Of a DNA stretch of 64,000 nucleotides, positions 49,901 through 58,445 are shown piece by piece. The DNA comes from Clostridium minihomine. GTDB taxonomy: Bacteria > Bacillota > Clostridia > Oscillospirales > Acutalibacteraceae. Position numbers and translations under genes: made by a program. The first letter of the stretch is position 1, and each line of letters starts with the position of its first letter. Below the pieces are notes generated by a model. The model was not told the origin of the DNA. It did no database searches and saw only the letters and a program-made list of their open reading frames with translations. The DNA is taken from NCBI RefSeq assembly GCF_900240385.1, contig NZ_OEQH01000001.1, forward strand, positions 248,001 through 312,000, read 5' to 3'.

Positions 49901-51569
49901 TTGGACAATTGTACTGAATCGGGATGGGGTCAATATGGAAGGCGCACAGCTGGTGGATGATCTCAAATCTTTCTTCCAACTGGTTCCGGAATCTTTGAAA
50001 GTACACAAAGCAACGGTTTCTCAGGATGGTACAAAGGTGGAGCCCGAGGGAGAATCCATTTCGGATCAGACTTTGAATATGGTAAAGCTCGATAACAAAT
50101 TTAGCTTTACGATTCCGAAACAATATGCCATAACCCCGCTGATTGTCACATTTGATACGGTTTTAGTCGACAATGTCAGCAAGGATGATATGATCAATAC
50201 CGTTTCCTTGAAATGGAATAAAGACGACAGCACGAATACAGGTGGATCGAACCCCGGGGCGACGGAAGATTTTGATCTTTCTAACTATGCGACCGGAGCA
50301 AAAACACCTTATGTGCAGGTAAAGAAAATAGATTCCAATGGAAAAACGCCGTTGGGAGGCGCGGCCTTTACCCTTAGTACCATGACAAAATCTGGTGAGC
50401 AATGGGTTGTCGGCAACAGCAAGGTGAAAACCACATCGCAAGAAACCGGCAATGCGAACTTCTTGTTTCTGAAACGAGATACGCTTTATCAGATCAAAGA
50501 AACCAAGGCGCCCGAAGGCTATGCTTTAGACGGCAGACCCCAGTATTTTGTATTCCTAGCCACAACCACTTTGGCGGATTATCCGCAGGGAACCAAAGAA
50601 ATGAAGTTGGATTCCGGAAACTTCCCGATTATCGAAGTGGAAAACAGTAAAACTTCCGGAACCATTACCGGAAAGAAAACAGATACTTTAAACCGGGCTT
50701 TGCCCGGCGCGCTGATTGGTTTGTTTGAAGAAGGAACGACAGAGTTCACCAAAGAAAATGCAAAGCAGATGATGCTGAGCAACAATGATGGTTCCTTTGA
50801 ATTTAAGGAAGCGCCCGGTTCGTATCTCATCGCTGAGATTTCTGCACCTTCCGGTTATGAGAAAAATACAGAAGCTATTTTTACGGTGAATGTTGCAGAA
50901 GATGGAAAAATGACGGTGATTCACCCGGCAGAGGTAACTGAAATTCTCATTAAAAATGAAAAGATACCCGTTACTCCTCCTGTTACACCGGGTAAGCCCG
51001 GTAAGCCCGGCGGAGGCGGCGGAGGCGGAAAGCCCGGCAATCCTTCTGACACCGGATTTATTGCGATTCAGAAAAGCTCAGAAGACGGCCGTCTGGAAGG
51101 CTTTACCTTTGTGGTAAGCGATGGCATGAGCTATAGCCAAGAATTTGTAACGGATCAGGATGGCCGCATTATGATTGATAATCTGCCCAGGGGCAGGTAT
51201 ACCATTCGTGAAAAGGGAACGGCTTTGACCAATGGGCGTTATCAGCTGCCCGGCGAACAGACGGTGTCCTTGTCAGGCAGTGGAGTAAAAGTAAGTTTCT
51301 ATAACGAACTGGCCACTGAGTGGATTCCGCCTGAGGAAGTGCCCGTTTCACCCGGCACTCCCACAGCTCCTGAGCCCGAAAATACCGAGCAGATCGACGA
51401 CGAGAATCCCCCTGCCGGACCCGGCAAAGAAGTGTACGGACCCAAAACCGGTTATATGGGAATTTCCCCCATGTGGGCGTTTGTGTTGGTTCTGTCCTTA
51501 GCCGGATTGGGATTTTGCGTGAACCTGCTGGTGACAAATCGTTCAGAAGGCCGGCATGTCCGCAAATAA
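46989..51569 (+). CDS. Large cell-wall adhesin with Cna/SpaA-type domains and a GPKTG sorting signal
   Basis: A 1526-residue surface protein. A signal peptide (about 1-31) is followed by an N-terminal region (about 35-245) and about five related modules beginning near residues 254, 405, 590, 770 and 948, each with a xxKEG-like start and a W-x-(I/V/F) strand about 30 residues on, as in isopeptide-forming/collagen-binding adhesin domains. Three SpaA/Cna-B domains follow (from about 1107, 1222 and 1357), then a proline-rich wall region, GPKTG (about 1485), a membrane helix and a basic tail. The sorting motif lacks the leading Leu of LPXTG; clostridial SrtB enzymes accept (S/P)PKTG-type sites. 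The sortase gene overlaps its end by 14 bp. GAGGAGG precedes the ATG. Confidence 0.93.
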   Translation: MMKNWTGKRAIALFLCFLLSFQLLPLTALGAEGEEEGDTGNKEVNLLVEGGKFTTPEMFEAFDLIASVTDKKLTLNFDMKLNDDSEVKASVGEYLESYLEELKLPDPIEEADDFRKAVDDLLTKGALAEDDENFPPITFEFSLKFDKDTFGSLEQLKGTFPLEFDEANAPKGKLKIGEYTIQADGEDTLTIKGSLNKIIYNRDEVAAGGELNVTITKEGDGETQPNLDLEDGIISVNVTFSGGSEPGGGEKDKYQLTKEASAITEADSDHFLTYTIKATAPKEKTLEGMTLVDPIPEGLMVTAVELNEVPLEKDAETGNGKYSYPAASGEEENSSNVLKYTFGEEAKDLTEATFVVTTMMTAEMYQKYLAEKSPSFTFTNQAELWGENSTDPDAVSNKVTSKLSGSFMTKEGKRGELNSPYYNWTIQANTYFTGINGTVYLIDSIQGVKDTHMYEEVSGKVPFTVNGTSGEATKETKSSKYIPYSDLSKLMELTKEQRETVFESLDQLTNDGAKAVYYVNDDKNEAVMIIPLKKDDLNKPLIVTYRTEVKKAITEDTKNVQLQNEATMLWKSGTVEYGPGPGNEWSDDFAFNISKEGTLDYSLFQKSKGSYQENEDGKHHEDARLLTWNFTVNMSSQEITDAVITDILNNKEQQLESINYRILTRTTDLKNRKYGSGWIEIKADTDTSEKPYYTETKNKNDDTTTYQIHLDKILESQVYELQFITRVVDPSILNQNGSKVLENEATFTGEIKEKPVTGKGKAEKKIPNTILEKENVDSEGKQGNYYDYENHQLYWKVKMNRSHASILAGAVLTDTLPDETTFGELKEVTRISSTGVSQKGTIHGTTVTFENGQKVTVKNADPAKGKVTFTVDKEFDDTFEFLFTTVVDDALREKIAKQKDESGVLNPWYSFTNEVKLNGFVQDPTDKDGPGVAIEASASVTHDVNLPSITKTGEYFHMKDYPDYGTVSYAHWTIVLNRDGVNMEGAQLVDDLKSFFQLVPESLKVHKATVSQDGTKVEPEGESISDQTLNMVKLDNKFSFTIPKQYAITPLIVTFDTVLVDNVSKDDMINTVSLKWNKDDSTNTGGSNPGATEDFDLSNYATGAKTPYVQVKKIDSNGKTPLGGAAFTLSTMTKSGEQWVVGNSKVKTTSQETGNANFLFLKRDTLYQIKETKAPEGYALDGRPQYFVFLATTTLADYPQGTKEMKLDSGNFPIIEVENSKTSGTITGKKTDTLNRALPGALIGLFEEGTTEFTKENAKQMMLSNNDGSFEFKEAPGSYLIAEISAPSGYEKNTEAIFTVNVAEDGKMTVIHPAEVTEILIKNEKIPVTPPVTPGKPGKPGGGGGGGKPGNPSDTGFIAIQKSSEDGRLEGFTFVVSDGMSYSQEFVTDQDGRIMIDNLPRGRYTIREKGTALTNGRYQLPGEQTVSLSGSGVKVSFYNELATEWIPPEEVPVSPGTPTAPEPENTEQIDDENPPAGPGKEVYGPKTGYMGISPMWAFVLVLSLAGLGFCVNLLVTNRSEGRHVRK

Positions 51570-52371
51570 CCCTTTTACAAAGCGCAGAATGGCTGTTGCC
51601 GGATGTATCTTTTTCAGCATGCTGATTCTCCTTTCGGGGGGGCTGTTGCTTCGGGATCATTTGGAACAAAAAACAGCCGACCAGAATTTTCAGGATCTGC
51701 GTATGCAGTTATCTTCTGTTTTACCGCAGGCTGCCGGGGAAGCTTCTTTCCCGGCAGCAGCAGATCGGCCCCAAACACCCCGGCAGGTGTATGGGGATTT
51801 GATTTCTCAGAATCCGGATATGGCGGGCTGGATTCGCATTGAGGGCACTGCCATTGATTACCCGGTCATGCAGACACCTCTGGATCCAAACTATTATTTA
51901 AACCATGGATTTCATAAAAAACACAGCTCATTCGGTGTTCCTTATGCAGATGCAAGCTGTGATTTATCCGCCGGTGGCGGCAATGTGATTGTGTATGGGC
52001 ACCACACCAAGGGCAAGGGAATGTTTGGTGCGTTGACTTCTTATGAAGAGGAATCTTATTACCGGGAACATCCTGTGATTCAGTTTGATACGTTGGACCA
52101 GTTTGGCCGCTATCAAATTGTGATGGTATCGAAAATCAATGTGGCCGTTGGGGATTCCGATGCTTTTGATTATACGCGTTCTGCTTCCTTTGCGAATCAA
52201 CAGGAATATGAGGAATTTCAAAATGCCTGCAAAAAGGGAGCGCTGTATGAAACCGGAGAAACAGCCCAATTTGGTGACCGTCTGCTGATTTTATCCACTT
52301 GTGAATATTCCCGGGAGGATGGCCGGCTGTTGATTGTGGCAAAGCAGTTAAATGCTCAGGATGTAAGATGA
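51556..52371 (+). CDS. srtB: Class B sortase
   Basis: A 271-residue membrane-anchored transpeptidase: a cytoplasmic basic start, one membrane helix (about 12-32), then the class B catalytic domain with GWIRIEGTAIDYPVMQ, the catalytic His in VIVYGHHTKGKGMFGAL, the catalytic Cys in LSTCEY and Arg in EDGRLLIVAKQL. It cleaves a sorting motif and joins the protein to peptidoglycan or to another subunit. Its ATG lies inside the adhesin gene (14-bp overlap), so it is made together with its probable sole substrate. Confidence 0.95.
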   Translation: MSANNPFTKRRMAVAGCIFFSMLILLSGGLLLRDHLEQKTADQNFQDLRMQLSSVLPQAAGEASFPAAADRPQTPRQVYGDLISQNPDMAGWIRIEGTAIDYPVMQTPLDPNYYLNHGFHKKHSSFGVPYADASCDLSAGGGNVIVYGHHTKGKGMFGALTSYEEESYYREHPVIQFDTLDQFGRYQIVMVSKINVAVGDSDAFDYTRSASFANQQEYEEFQNACKKGALYETGETAQFGDRLLILSTCEYSREDGRLLIVAKQLNAQDVR

Positions 52372-52504
52372 GAAGCTTTCCGATTTTTCTTTTTCCTTTT
52401 CTTGGCTTTCTATGGATTTTGATGAGGCGTTGCGCTATAATCAACAGGAAGGCAGTCCTTTACCGGTTTTTACCAGAAAAGGACATTTTGAAAGGAGTAG
52501 AAAA

Positions 52505-52894
52505 ATGAATAAAGAACAAAAATTTTTCATCTGTAAGCATTGCGGAAATCTGGTTGGAATGGTGTTTAGTTCTGGGGTTCCCACCGTTTGCTGTGGCGAA
52601 AAAATGACAGAGCTGGTTGCCAACACCACCGATGCCGCAAAGGAAAAACACGTCCCCGTAGTCACAGTGGAAGGGAATCTGGTGACGGTAACCGTTGGCA
52701 GTGTGGATCACCCGATGCTGCCGGAGCATTACATTCAGTGGATTTATTTGCAGACAGAAGATGGCGGCCACCGCAAAGCATTGGAGCCGGGTCAGGCCCC
52801 CACAGCGGTATTTGCGCTGACAGAGGGCGAAAAGCCTGTGGCGGTTTATGAGTACTGCAATCTGCATGGCCTTTGGAAGGCGAATCTTTCTTAA
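52505..52894 (+). CDS. dfx: Desulfoferrodoxin (superoxide reductase)
   Basis: A 129-residue protein with an N-terminal desulforedoxin-like iron site (FICKHCGNLVGMV ... VCCGEKM, four Cys) and the C-terminal superoxide reductase centre with His ligands in KHVPVV and DHPMLPEHYIQWIY and the Cys/His pair in YCNLHGLW. It reduces superoxide to peroxide without making oxygen, a typical anaerobe defence. The ATG at 52505 has AAAGGAG 6 bases upstream. It is followed by a strong terminator. Confidence 0.94.
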   Translation: MNKEQKFFICKHCGNLVGMVFSSGVPTVCCGEKMTELVANTTDAAKEKHVPVVTVEGNLVTVTVGSVDHPMLPEHYIQWIYLQTEDGGHRKALEPGQAPTAVFALTEGEKPVAVYEYCNLHGLWKANLS

Positions 52895-53037
52895 AGATTT
52901 TTGAATGAAGCAAATCGCTTGATTTTCGCTTCTGAAAAGGAACCGGATTTTGGTGTTTCTCTTTTGTATTTTCTTTGATTTTATAAAGGCTGTATGCACA
53001 CCGGTTTACTGAAATACATTTGAATCTTTCTTGAAAA

Positions 53038-53070
53038 AAAGGGCATTTCACGCAGTGAAATGCCCTTTTT
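53038..53070 (+). terminator. Strong rho-independent terminator
   Basis: AAAGGGCATTTCAC (53038-53051) pairs with GTGAAATGCCCTTT (53055-53068) around GCA, then Ts. It ends the desulfoferrodoxin transcript. Confidence 0.92.
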
Positions 53071-53161
53071 GCTGTCATTATATCAAGAACGCTTGCTTGA
53101 ATCAGCTGGTATTTTGTGGACAATCAACAATGAATTTTACATTGAGTTCATAATTTATCCA

Positions 53162-53189
53162 TTGATAATTTGTAAAAAAGCATTATACT
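53162..53189 (+). promoter_or_regulatory. Candidate promoter of the USP-like gene
   Basis: TTGATA (53162-53167) and TATACT (53184-53189) with a 16-bp spacer, about 45 bases before the start at 53234. Confidence 0.5.
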
Positions 53190-53233
53190 AAAGATGGTTC
53201 CAAGAGCAAAAGCCAGAGTTGAAAGGAGGTAAA

Positions 53234-53686
53234 ATGGTGACCAAAAAGAAGGCTGCTCTTCTTGTATGTGTGACCGGGCAGCGTGACTGCGATCGTCTGA
53301 TTCGGGCGGGAAAACGGTTGGCCGAAGAACGAAATTTGCCAATGCAGGTTCTGTGTGTGCAACCGGAGGCCGCAGGATACAGCGCTTGTGGTGACGAATT
53401 GGAATATCTATACCAGACAGCACGAGAGGCCGCAGCAGAAATGACAGTGATTTTTCACGATGACAGCCCTTTGATTGCAGCCGGATTTATTCGTCAGATT
53501 GGGGCAGTTCATGTTGTAACTGGTATGGCAGGAGTTCCTTATACCGGATTCATTGAAGTATTGCATAGTCTAGTCCCCAGGATTCCGATTTCCATGGTGT
53601 CGAAAGAGGAGATCGTATATAATATTTATCCTGTGAATTATAAAAGCCCAACCCCACAGCCATTGGCTGCGGCGGGTATTACATGA
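53234..53686 (+). CDS. USP/KdpD-like nucleotide-binding-fold protein
   Basis: A 150-residue single-domain protein. KKAALLVCVTGQRDCDRLIRAG (shortened: ALLVCVTGQRDCDRLIRAG), then LPMQVLCVQPEAAG and MTVIFHDDSPLIAAGFI follow the order of the universal-stress-like domain found in KdpD sensors and in small stand-alone clostridial proteins. No ATP-binding GxxG-Ser motif is obvious, so nucleotide binding is uncertain. The ATG at 53234 follows AAAGGAGGT by 3 bases; a GTG 3 bases later is equally possible. Confidence 0.62.
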   Translation: MVTKKKAALLVCVTGQRDCDRLIRAGKRLAEERNLPMQVLCVQPEAAGYSACGDELEYLYQTAREAAAEMTVIFHDDSPLIAAGFIRQIGAVHVVTGMAGVPYTGFIEVLHSLVPRIPISMVSKEEIVYNIYPVNYKSPTPQPLAAAGIT

Positions 53687-53781
53687 ACAGAACAGAGATG
53701 AAAAAAATTAGTTTTTTGTTCTGACATACAATTAAAACATTCTAAAATCATCCTTGGATTATCTTTAATTTGTTTCGTTTT

Positions 53782-53841
53782 AAAACCGAAAGGAATTGTT
53801 TGCCTGTATCTGTCAGGTGGCAAATCTTTTCGGTTTTGTTT
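53782..53841 (+). terminator. Long hairpin, probable terminator
   Basis: AAAACCG (53782-53788) pairs with CGGTTTT (53831-53837), with inner TTTGCC/GGCAAA pairing, followed by GTTTTATT. It lies after the USP-like gene. The remainder of the gap to 53983 shows nothing. Confidence 0.58.
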
Positions 53842-53983
53842 TATTCTAAAGTATTATTTTGGCGTACATTAGCCCTAATCAGAACGCAAAGAACCGGTAA
53901 AAACACTTTTAAGAGGGATGGCTCTGCTTTTTGTGTAGTTGCCGATAAACTATCGGTTTGTTTGGGTCTGATATTAAATGTTC

Positions 53984-54832
53984 TTAACTTCTTTCTACAG
54001 TCGTAATATCTTCGCCAAACCACTTGTATGAGATATCCTTTAAAGTCCCATTTTTTTCTAATTTCATTAGCACTTCATTCATTTTTTCAGTTAAAGCCTC
54101 GTCGTTTTTACGCATTCCAATTACATAATCTTCATCGGCCAGTGAAATGGGGGTTCCGCCTTCATCTAACATGCGAAAGGTGCCCGGCTGATTATTCATA
54201 AAAAAGCGGGCAGAGACTTCGTCGATGGCAATTGCATCAATCATACCTTTTTCAACTTGGGTTGTGGCTTCCGGGTAACTTTCGATTTCTACAATCTTTT
54301 TTAAGGAATGTTTAAAATCACGGTTTTGTGTGGAATTCAGTGCATATTTGGCAGAGGAATTATTTTGCACACCAATTGTTGCTCCGCTTAAATCTTTTAG
54401 GGAATAATAGGTAGAGTTACCTTTGACTAAAATGGCTTGATTGCTGCTTAAATAAGGGATACTCATCGAAAAATTTCGGGCGCTTTCCGGTGTTTTACTA
54501 AAACCATTCCACAGAACATCCACCTCGTAATTATCCAGAACTTCCTCTTTTTTTGCCCAGTCAATTATTTGAAATTTGATATCCACTCCCAGGTATTTTC
54601 CAGCTTCTTTGGCTACATCAATATCAAATCCAACCAATTCACCGTTTTCGTCAGTATATCCCATAGGGGGGAAAGTCCCATCCGTGCCAACAATCAGCGT
54701 TCCGGATTGTTCTATCTTCTTCCAGGATTCATCGGTTTCTGTTCCTGAAGAAGATGAATGGTTGCCCTGATTACAGGCGGTGATTCCAAAACACAACAGG
54801 CAGGCCAGAACCAAAGACAGTAATTTTTTCAT
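53984..54832 (-). CDS. Amino-acid ABC transporter substrate-binding lipoprotein
   Basis: A 282-residue binding protein with a lipobox (CFGITAC, Cys about 20) and the polar amino acid binding fold: LIVGTDGTFPPMGYTDENGELVGFDIDVAKE (shortened: VGTDGTFPPMGYTDENGELV), VDVLWNGFSKTPE and ATTQVEKGMIDAIAIDE. The group binds cystine, glutamine or other polar amino acids. No permease or ATPase is adjacent, so it is an orphan component here. It ends in ...DISYKWFGED. Confidence 0.94.
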   Translation of the reverse strand: MKKLLSLVLACLLCFGITACNQGNHSSSSGTETDESWKKIEQSGTLIVGTDGTFPPMGYTDENGELVGFDIDVAKEAGKYLGVDIKFQIIDWAKKEEVLDNYEVDVLWNGFSKTPESARNFSMSIPYLSSNQAILVKGNSTYYSLKDLSGATIGVQNNSSAKYALNSTQNRDFKHSLKKIVEIESYPEATTQVEKGMIDAIAIDEVSARFFMNNQPGTFRMLDEGGTPISLADEDYVIGMRKNDEALTEKMNEVLMKLEKNGTLKDISYKWFGEDITTVERS

Positions 54833-54965
54833 TGTAACAATCCTTCCAATTTAAAATCAAATTTCTTATTCTGGGTTTCTGTCATAAAAAATCCAAAATC
54901 TCAACCAGTTGTTTTTTAGCTTTCCCATTTGATGTTAAAAAGTGAAGACTTTTTAAAAAAGAAAC

Positions 54966-54997
54966 AAAAAAAGCTTCCGGAAAACCGGAAGCTTTTT
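54966..54997. terminator. Bidirectional terminator
   Basis: AAAAAGCTTCCGG (54968-54980) pairs with CCGGAAGCTTTTT (54985-54997) around AAAA. On the minus strand it ends the leucine-rich repeat gene. Confidence 0.92.
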
Positions 54998-55051
54998 AGA
55001 TTCAGTCATTGGATTGTCCGTTTTGCATGGTTTTGTACTTACGGCAAATTG

Positions 55052-56710
55052 TCAGTTAAAATAGCTGCGATTTCTTGCCGCCTGGCCATGCTGAACAACA
55101 TTGTAAGCCACATCAAAACGAATGGAGACATGATTGAGAACCCTTGAGCCATCCAGAACCTCCACCACCACATAACAGGTGCCCGGGGACTTGCCGGTTA
55201 CGCGGTAATTGCCGTTTGCCAGCCGCTGAACAGTTGCAATTCCGGTTCGGCTGGAATAAACGTTGATGGTCTTAGTATATGCATTTCCGGCCAACGATAC
55301 ACCGATGTCATAAATATTATTAGGCGCCATGGTGTAAGCGTTGGTATCAATCATGACGGAACCGGCGTACTGAATTCCGTTATAAATTAAATCGGTGTTC
55401 ACAGGATTGGTGGGATTTGTTGGATTGGTAGTTGGCGGCGTTACGCCGGCAGGAATATCGGAAGAAGGATCACTGGTCAGCTTGAATTTATAACCCTTGC
55501 TTTCCGCATAAAAACGAACATAAGAGTTAGAAGTGCCTCTCAGCGTTGTGTTGTCAGAGAACGTATTGCGTCCAATGTCATCCACACTGTCCGGAACGAC
55601 CAGAGTATATAGGCGCGGGCAGTCATAGAATACGCCGTCACCTAAGCCTTTTAACCCGTTTTGGATGGTAACGGTGGTCAGCTGCTGATTATAGGCAAAC
55701 ATATCGTCTTCCAAGGTTCCCAGTTCTGAGGGAATATTTACCTGCTGCAAACGGGAACAATAAGAAAAGGCGGCTTCGCCCAAACGCGAAAGATATTCCG
55801 GAAGGTGAACCGAAACCAGGTTTACACAATAAGCAAAAGCTTCGGATTTGATTTCATCCAGCATGGAAGGCAAATTAATGGTGGTCAGCGCCCGGCAGTT
55901 GTAAAAGGCTCTTTCTTCAATCGAATAAAGAGAACGGGGCAGACTCACACTGGTCAGCGCGGTGCAGTTAAAGAAAGTTTTCGGCGGCAAGACTTCCATG
56001 CCGTCTGGCAGGCTGGCACTTTTCAGTGCGGTACAGCTGTAAAAGACCGAACTGCCCATGTGTGAAATGGTGCGGGGAAGAGAAGCCGAGGTTAAAGCTT
56101 TACAATAGCTAAAGGCTTCTTCTTCTAAAGTGGTAAGTCCATTTCGGAAGGTAACGCTGGCCAGTTTTCCGCTGTAACTGAACGCTTTTTTCTCAATGGT
56201 TTTGACAGAAGGCGGAATGGAAACACTGGTCAAACCGGAGTTATAAAACGCTGCTTCCTCGATAACTTCCAGATCGGTGGGAAGAGAAACTTCGTGCAGG
56301 CCGGTGCAGCCGCTGAACATCCCCTCGTTAACCACAGTCAGTTTTTTGGGAAGAGTCACACGAGAAAGCTTGGGGCTTTCTGCAAAGGCTCTGGAGCCGA
56401 TTTCGGTGACGGAATTCGGAATAGAAACCGAGGCAAGGCGCCCGCAGTCATAAAAGGCTTTGCTGCCGATGGATTCTACCGAATCGGGAATGGTGACAGA
56501 AATAATTCGGTTGTTTCCCTGAAAAGCCCCATCCCCTATGTAACGGACGGTGTTGGGAATTTTAATAGACGTATCGGTTCCGGAGTACTTTACCAAAGTA
56601 CTGCCTGACATTTTAAAATCGCTGCTGGCAGCGAAAACGGACGCTGGCGCAAAAGCCACGGCGGCCAATACAAAACCGATGACCAGGGTCAGCAGCTTGT
56701 ATTTTTTCAT
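55052..56710 (-). CDS. BspA-like leucine-rich repeat surface protein
   Basis: A 552-residue secreted protein. A signal peptide (about 1-28, ending VFAAS) is followed by about fifteen 22-23-residue repeats of the LRR_5/BspA kind (pattern xxAFxxCxxLxSVxLPxSLxxIG) covering residues ~45-385, a short Thr/Pro/Asn linker (PTTNPTNPTNP) and a C-terminal Ig-like (Big-type) domain from about 440. BspA-like repeats bind host matrix proteins or other bacteria in gut and oral species. There is no sorting motif, membrane helix or S-layer domain, so it is secreted or held by an unknown contact. Confidence 0.92.
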   Translation of the reverse strand: MKKYKLLTLVIGFVLAAVAFAPASVFAASSDFKMSGSTLVKYSGTDTSIKIPNTVRYIGDGAFQGNNRIISVTIPDSVESIGSKAFYDCGRLASVSIPNSVTEIGSRAFAESPKLSRVTLPKKLTVVNEGMFSGCTGLHEVSLPTDLEVIEEAAFYNSGLTSVSIPPSVKTIEKKAFSYSGKLASVTFRNGLTTLEEEAFSYCKALTSASLPRTISHMGSSVFYSCTALKSASLPDGMEVLPPKTFFNCTALTSVSLPRSLYSIEERAFYNCRALTTINLPSMLDEIKSEAFAYCVNLVSVHLPEYLSRLGEAAFSYCSRLQQVNIPSELGTLEDDMFAYNQQLTTVTIQNGLKGLGDGVFYDCPRLYTLVVPDSVDDIGRNTFSDNTTLRGTSNSYVRFYAESKGYKFKLTSDPSSDIPAGVTPPTTNPTNPTNPVNTDLIYNGIQYAGSVMIDTNAYTMAPNNIYDIGVSLAGNAYTKTINVYSSRTGIATVQRLANGNYRVTGKSPGTCYVVVEVLDGSRVLNHVSIRFDVAYNVVQHGQAARNRSYFN

Positions 56711-56836
56711 AGAAACACGCTCCCTTATTTATTTATTCTATAAAGAATTATAAAGCAAATCAATACATTTATAATTTAACACGGGTTGGTAAATTATGCA
56801 AGAAAAGTAACAAGACTGAAAGAACCCTTTTTTCTG

Positions 56837-56865
56837 TTGACCCGGACAGAGGAATGTTTTATACT
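56837..56865 (+). promoter_or_regulatory. Promoter of the cytidylate-kinase-like gene
   Basis: TTGACC (56837-56842) and TATACT (56860-56865) with a 17-bp spacer, 43 bases before the ATG. Confidence 0.68.
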
Positions 56866-56908
56866 GGGAATACCATCCATCACACGAAACAGGCAGGAGA
56901 GTGATACA

Positions 56909-57535
56909 ATGAAAAAATTTGTGATTACAATCGCTCGCGAATATGGCAGCGGAGGAAGAACAGTTGGCAGAATGCTGGCAGAAGAACTGGGGGTTCCCTT
57001 TTATGATAGAGAACTGATGCGGCTGGCATCAGACGAAAGCGGTATCAGTGAAACATTATTTGCAAAGGCCGATGAAAAAATAAAGGGTACTTTGTTGTGG
57101 CGGGCATTTCGTAAATCGTATTCTGGGGAATTGATTCCCCCGGACAGTGAGGATTTTGTATCGAACCAAAACCTGTTCCAGTTTCAGGCAAAGGTGATCC
57201 GCGAACTCGCTGCGGAAGAATCCTGCGTGATTATCGGGCGCTGTGCAGATTATATTTTGAGGGATATGGATCATGTGCTGAGCCTTTATGTTCATGCACC
57301 GATGGAATCCTGTATGGAACGGGCTCGGGAATTTCACCCGCATTTGTCCGATGATGAGCTGCGCCGTTTGATTCAAAAGATCGATAAGCGCCGCGCGGAA
57401 TATTACCAGTATTTCACCGGGCGCAACTGGAAAGATGCAGACAATTATGATTTGAGTTTTAACAGCAGTGAACTAAGCTGGGAACAGTGTGTTCAGCTGG
57501 TTAAAGCCTATCTTGATATTAAAATGGGCGAATAA
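56909..57535 (+). CDS. Cytidylate kinase-like family protein
   Basis: A 208-residue P-loop kinase-like protein: ITIAREYGSGGRTVGRMLAEELG gives the nucleotide loop (GSGGRTVG), followed by PFYDRELM, CVIIGRCADYIL and RAREFHPHLSDDEL. This is the cytidylate kinase-like family (PF13189), distinct from housekeeping Cmk, common in gut Clostridia and of unproven substrate. The ATG at 56909 has GCAGGAGA upstream. Monocistronic, with promoter and terminator both visible. Confidence 0.9.
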   Translation: MKKFVITIAREYGSGGRTVGRMLAEELGVPFYDRELMRLASDESGISETLFAKADEKIKGTLLWRAFRKSYSGELIPPDSEDFVSNQNLFQFQAKVIRELAAEESCVIIGRCADYILRDMDHVLSLYVHAPMESCMERAREFHPHLSDDELRRLIQKIDKRRAEYYQYFTGRNWKDADNYDLSFNSSELSWEQCVQLVKAYLDIKMGE

Positions 57536-57544
57536 AAGAAAATA

Positions 57545-57588
57545 AAATCCGGAACGGGGCATAGATGCCTGGTTCCGGATTTTTTTAT
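57545..57588. terminator. Bidirectional terminator
   Basis: AAATCCGGAAC (57545-57555) pairs with GTTCCGGATTT (57572-57582), with an inner GGGC/GCCT pairing. It ends the kinase-like gene and the convergent VOC gene. Confidence 0.9.
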
Positions 57589-58233
57589 TTAGAAATTGTT
57601 TTCGTTTTCTTTACTTTTCGTTTCATATTCGATTTCCATATCCCGAATTCCATCCCCCACAAATAACGCCAGAGTGGGGTCGTCACACAAAGATTGAATG
57701 AAAGGGATGTATTCCTTTTTTGTGCCGAATGCAACGCTGGTAATCTTTTTTGCCCCGTTGGGGTGAACAAAGTTTTTGGGTTTGGGATCAATATTAAAAT
57801 AAGTCATCAGGAACGGAATCTGCAGGTCATAGGGGAACAGGCAGGTAAAGCGCAGCTTTCTGCCCTTGGTGTCATCCCTTCGGGAATTGGTCATAAAATA
57901 CCCCTGATTTTCCTGTTCCAACAACTTTTGTTCCTTTTCTAATGTGGGTTCATAAGTTTCTAAAGCAAGGCCGCAAAGCCCGCCGGGGTGGTTTTCCCAA
58001 AAGTCCATTCGATCCACAAATTTGCCCTTTCCCGCCAGCCGCAGCAGCTTTTTAACAAAGCCCGGCATACCGGTGGAGGCCAGCAGCTCCAAATACGGCC
58101 CTTCAGAAAAATAGATGATGGCATTGTACGGATTTTTTGCGGAGCCGTACTCCACCTCAAACCCCTTTTCGCGGTACTCATTTACTGCCTGCTTCAAATC
58201 CTTTGTTTTTAAAATCATATGGCTGACTTTCAT
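57589..58233 (-). CDS. VOC-family (glyoxalase-like) protein
   Basis: A 214-residue protein with the glyoxalase-like domain 3 pattern: VSHMILKTKDLKQAVNEYREKGFEVEYG (shortened: SHMILKTKDLKQAVNEYREK), NAIIYFSEGPYLELLA and a second half beginning KKITSVAFGTK. VOC proteins use paired beta-alpha-beta-beta-beta modules to bind a metal; ligands here would be the N-terminal His and the Glu of YLELL. Reaction unknown. GGGAGGG lies 6 bases before the ATG. Confidence 0.82.
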   Translation of the reverse strand: MKVSHMILKTKDLKQAVNEYREKGFEVEYGSAKNPYNAIIYFSEGPYLELLASTGMPGFVKKLLRLAGKGKFVDRMDFWENHPGGLCGLALETYEPTLEKEQKLLEQENQGYFMTNSRRDDTKGRKLRFTCLFPYDLQIPFLMTYFNIDPKPKNFVHPNGAKKITSVAFGTKKEYIPFIQSLCDDPTLALFVGDGIRDMEIEYETKSKENENNF

Positions 58234-58445
58234 TGCAATCCCTCCCGGACTGTATTTGTCGTGTATTCCTGTTGCCAGAATCGGCTTCTGTTATGTTAGT
58301 TATAACATACAAGAAAGGGGATTGCAATTGCTGATATGGATTTCGCTCTTTTGGGAAAAGCCCGGATTCTTTCCCGCTTTTTTCATATTCTCATTTCTAA
58401 GCGCATATCTATGAACTAATCAGATTTAGTTTGGGAGGCAGAGCT

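Noticed and set aside
53984-54832. Complete amino-acid ABC importer
   Set aside because: Only the binding protein is present; no permease or ATPase gene is adjacent.
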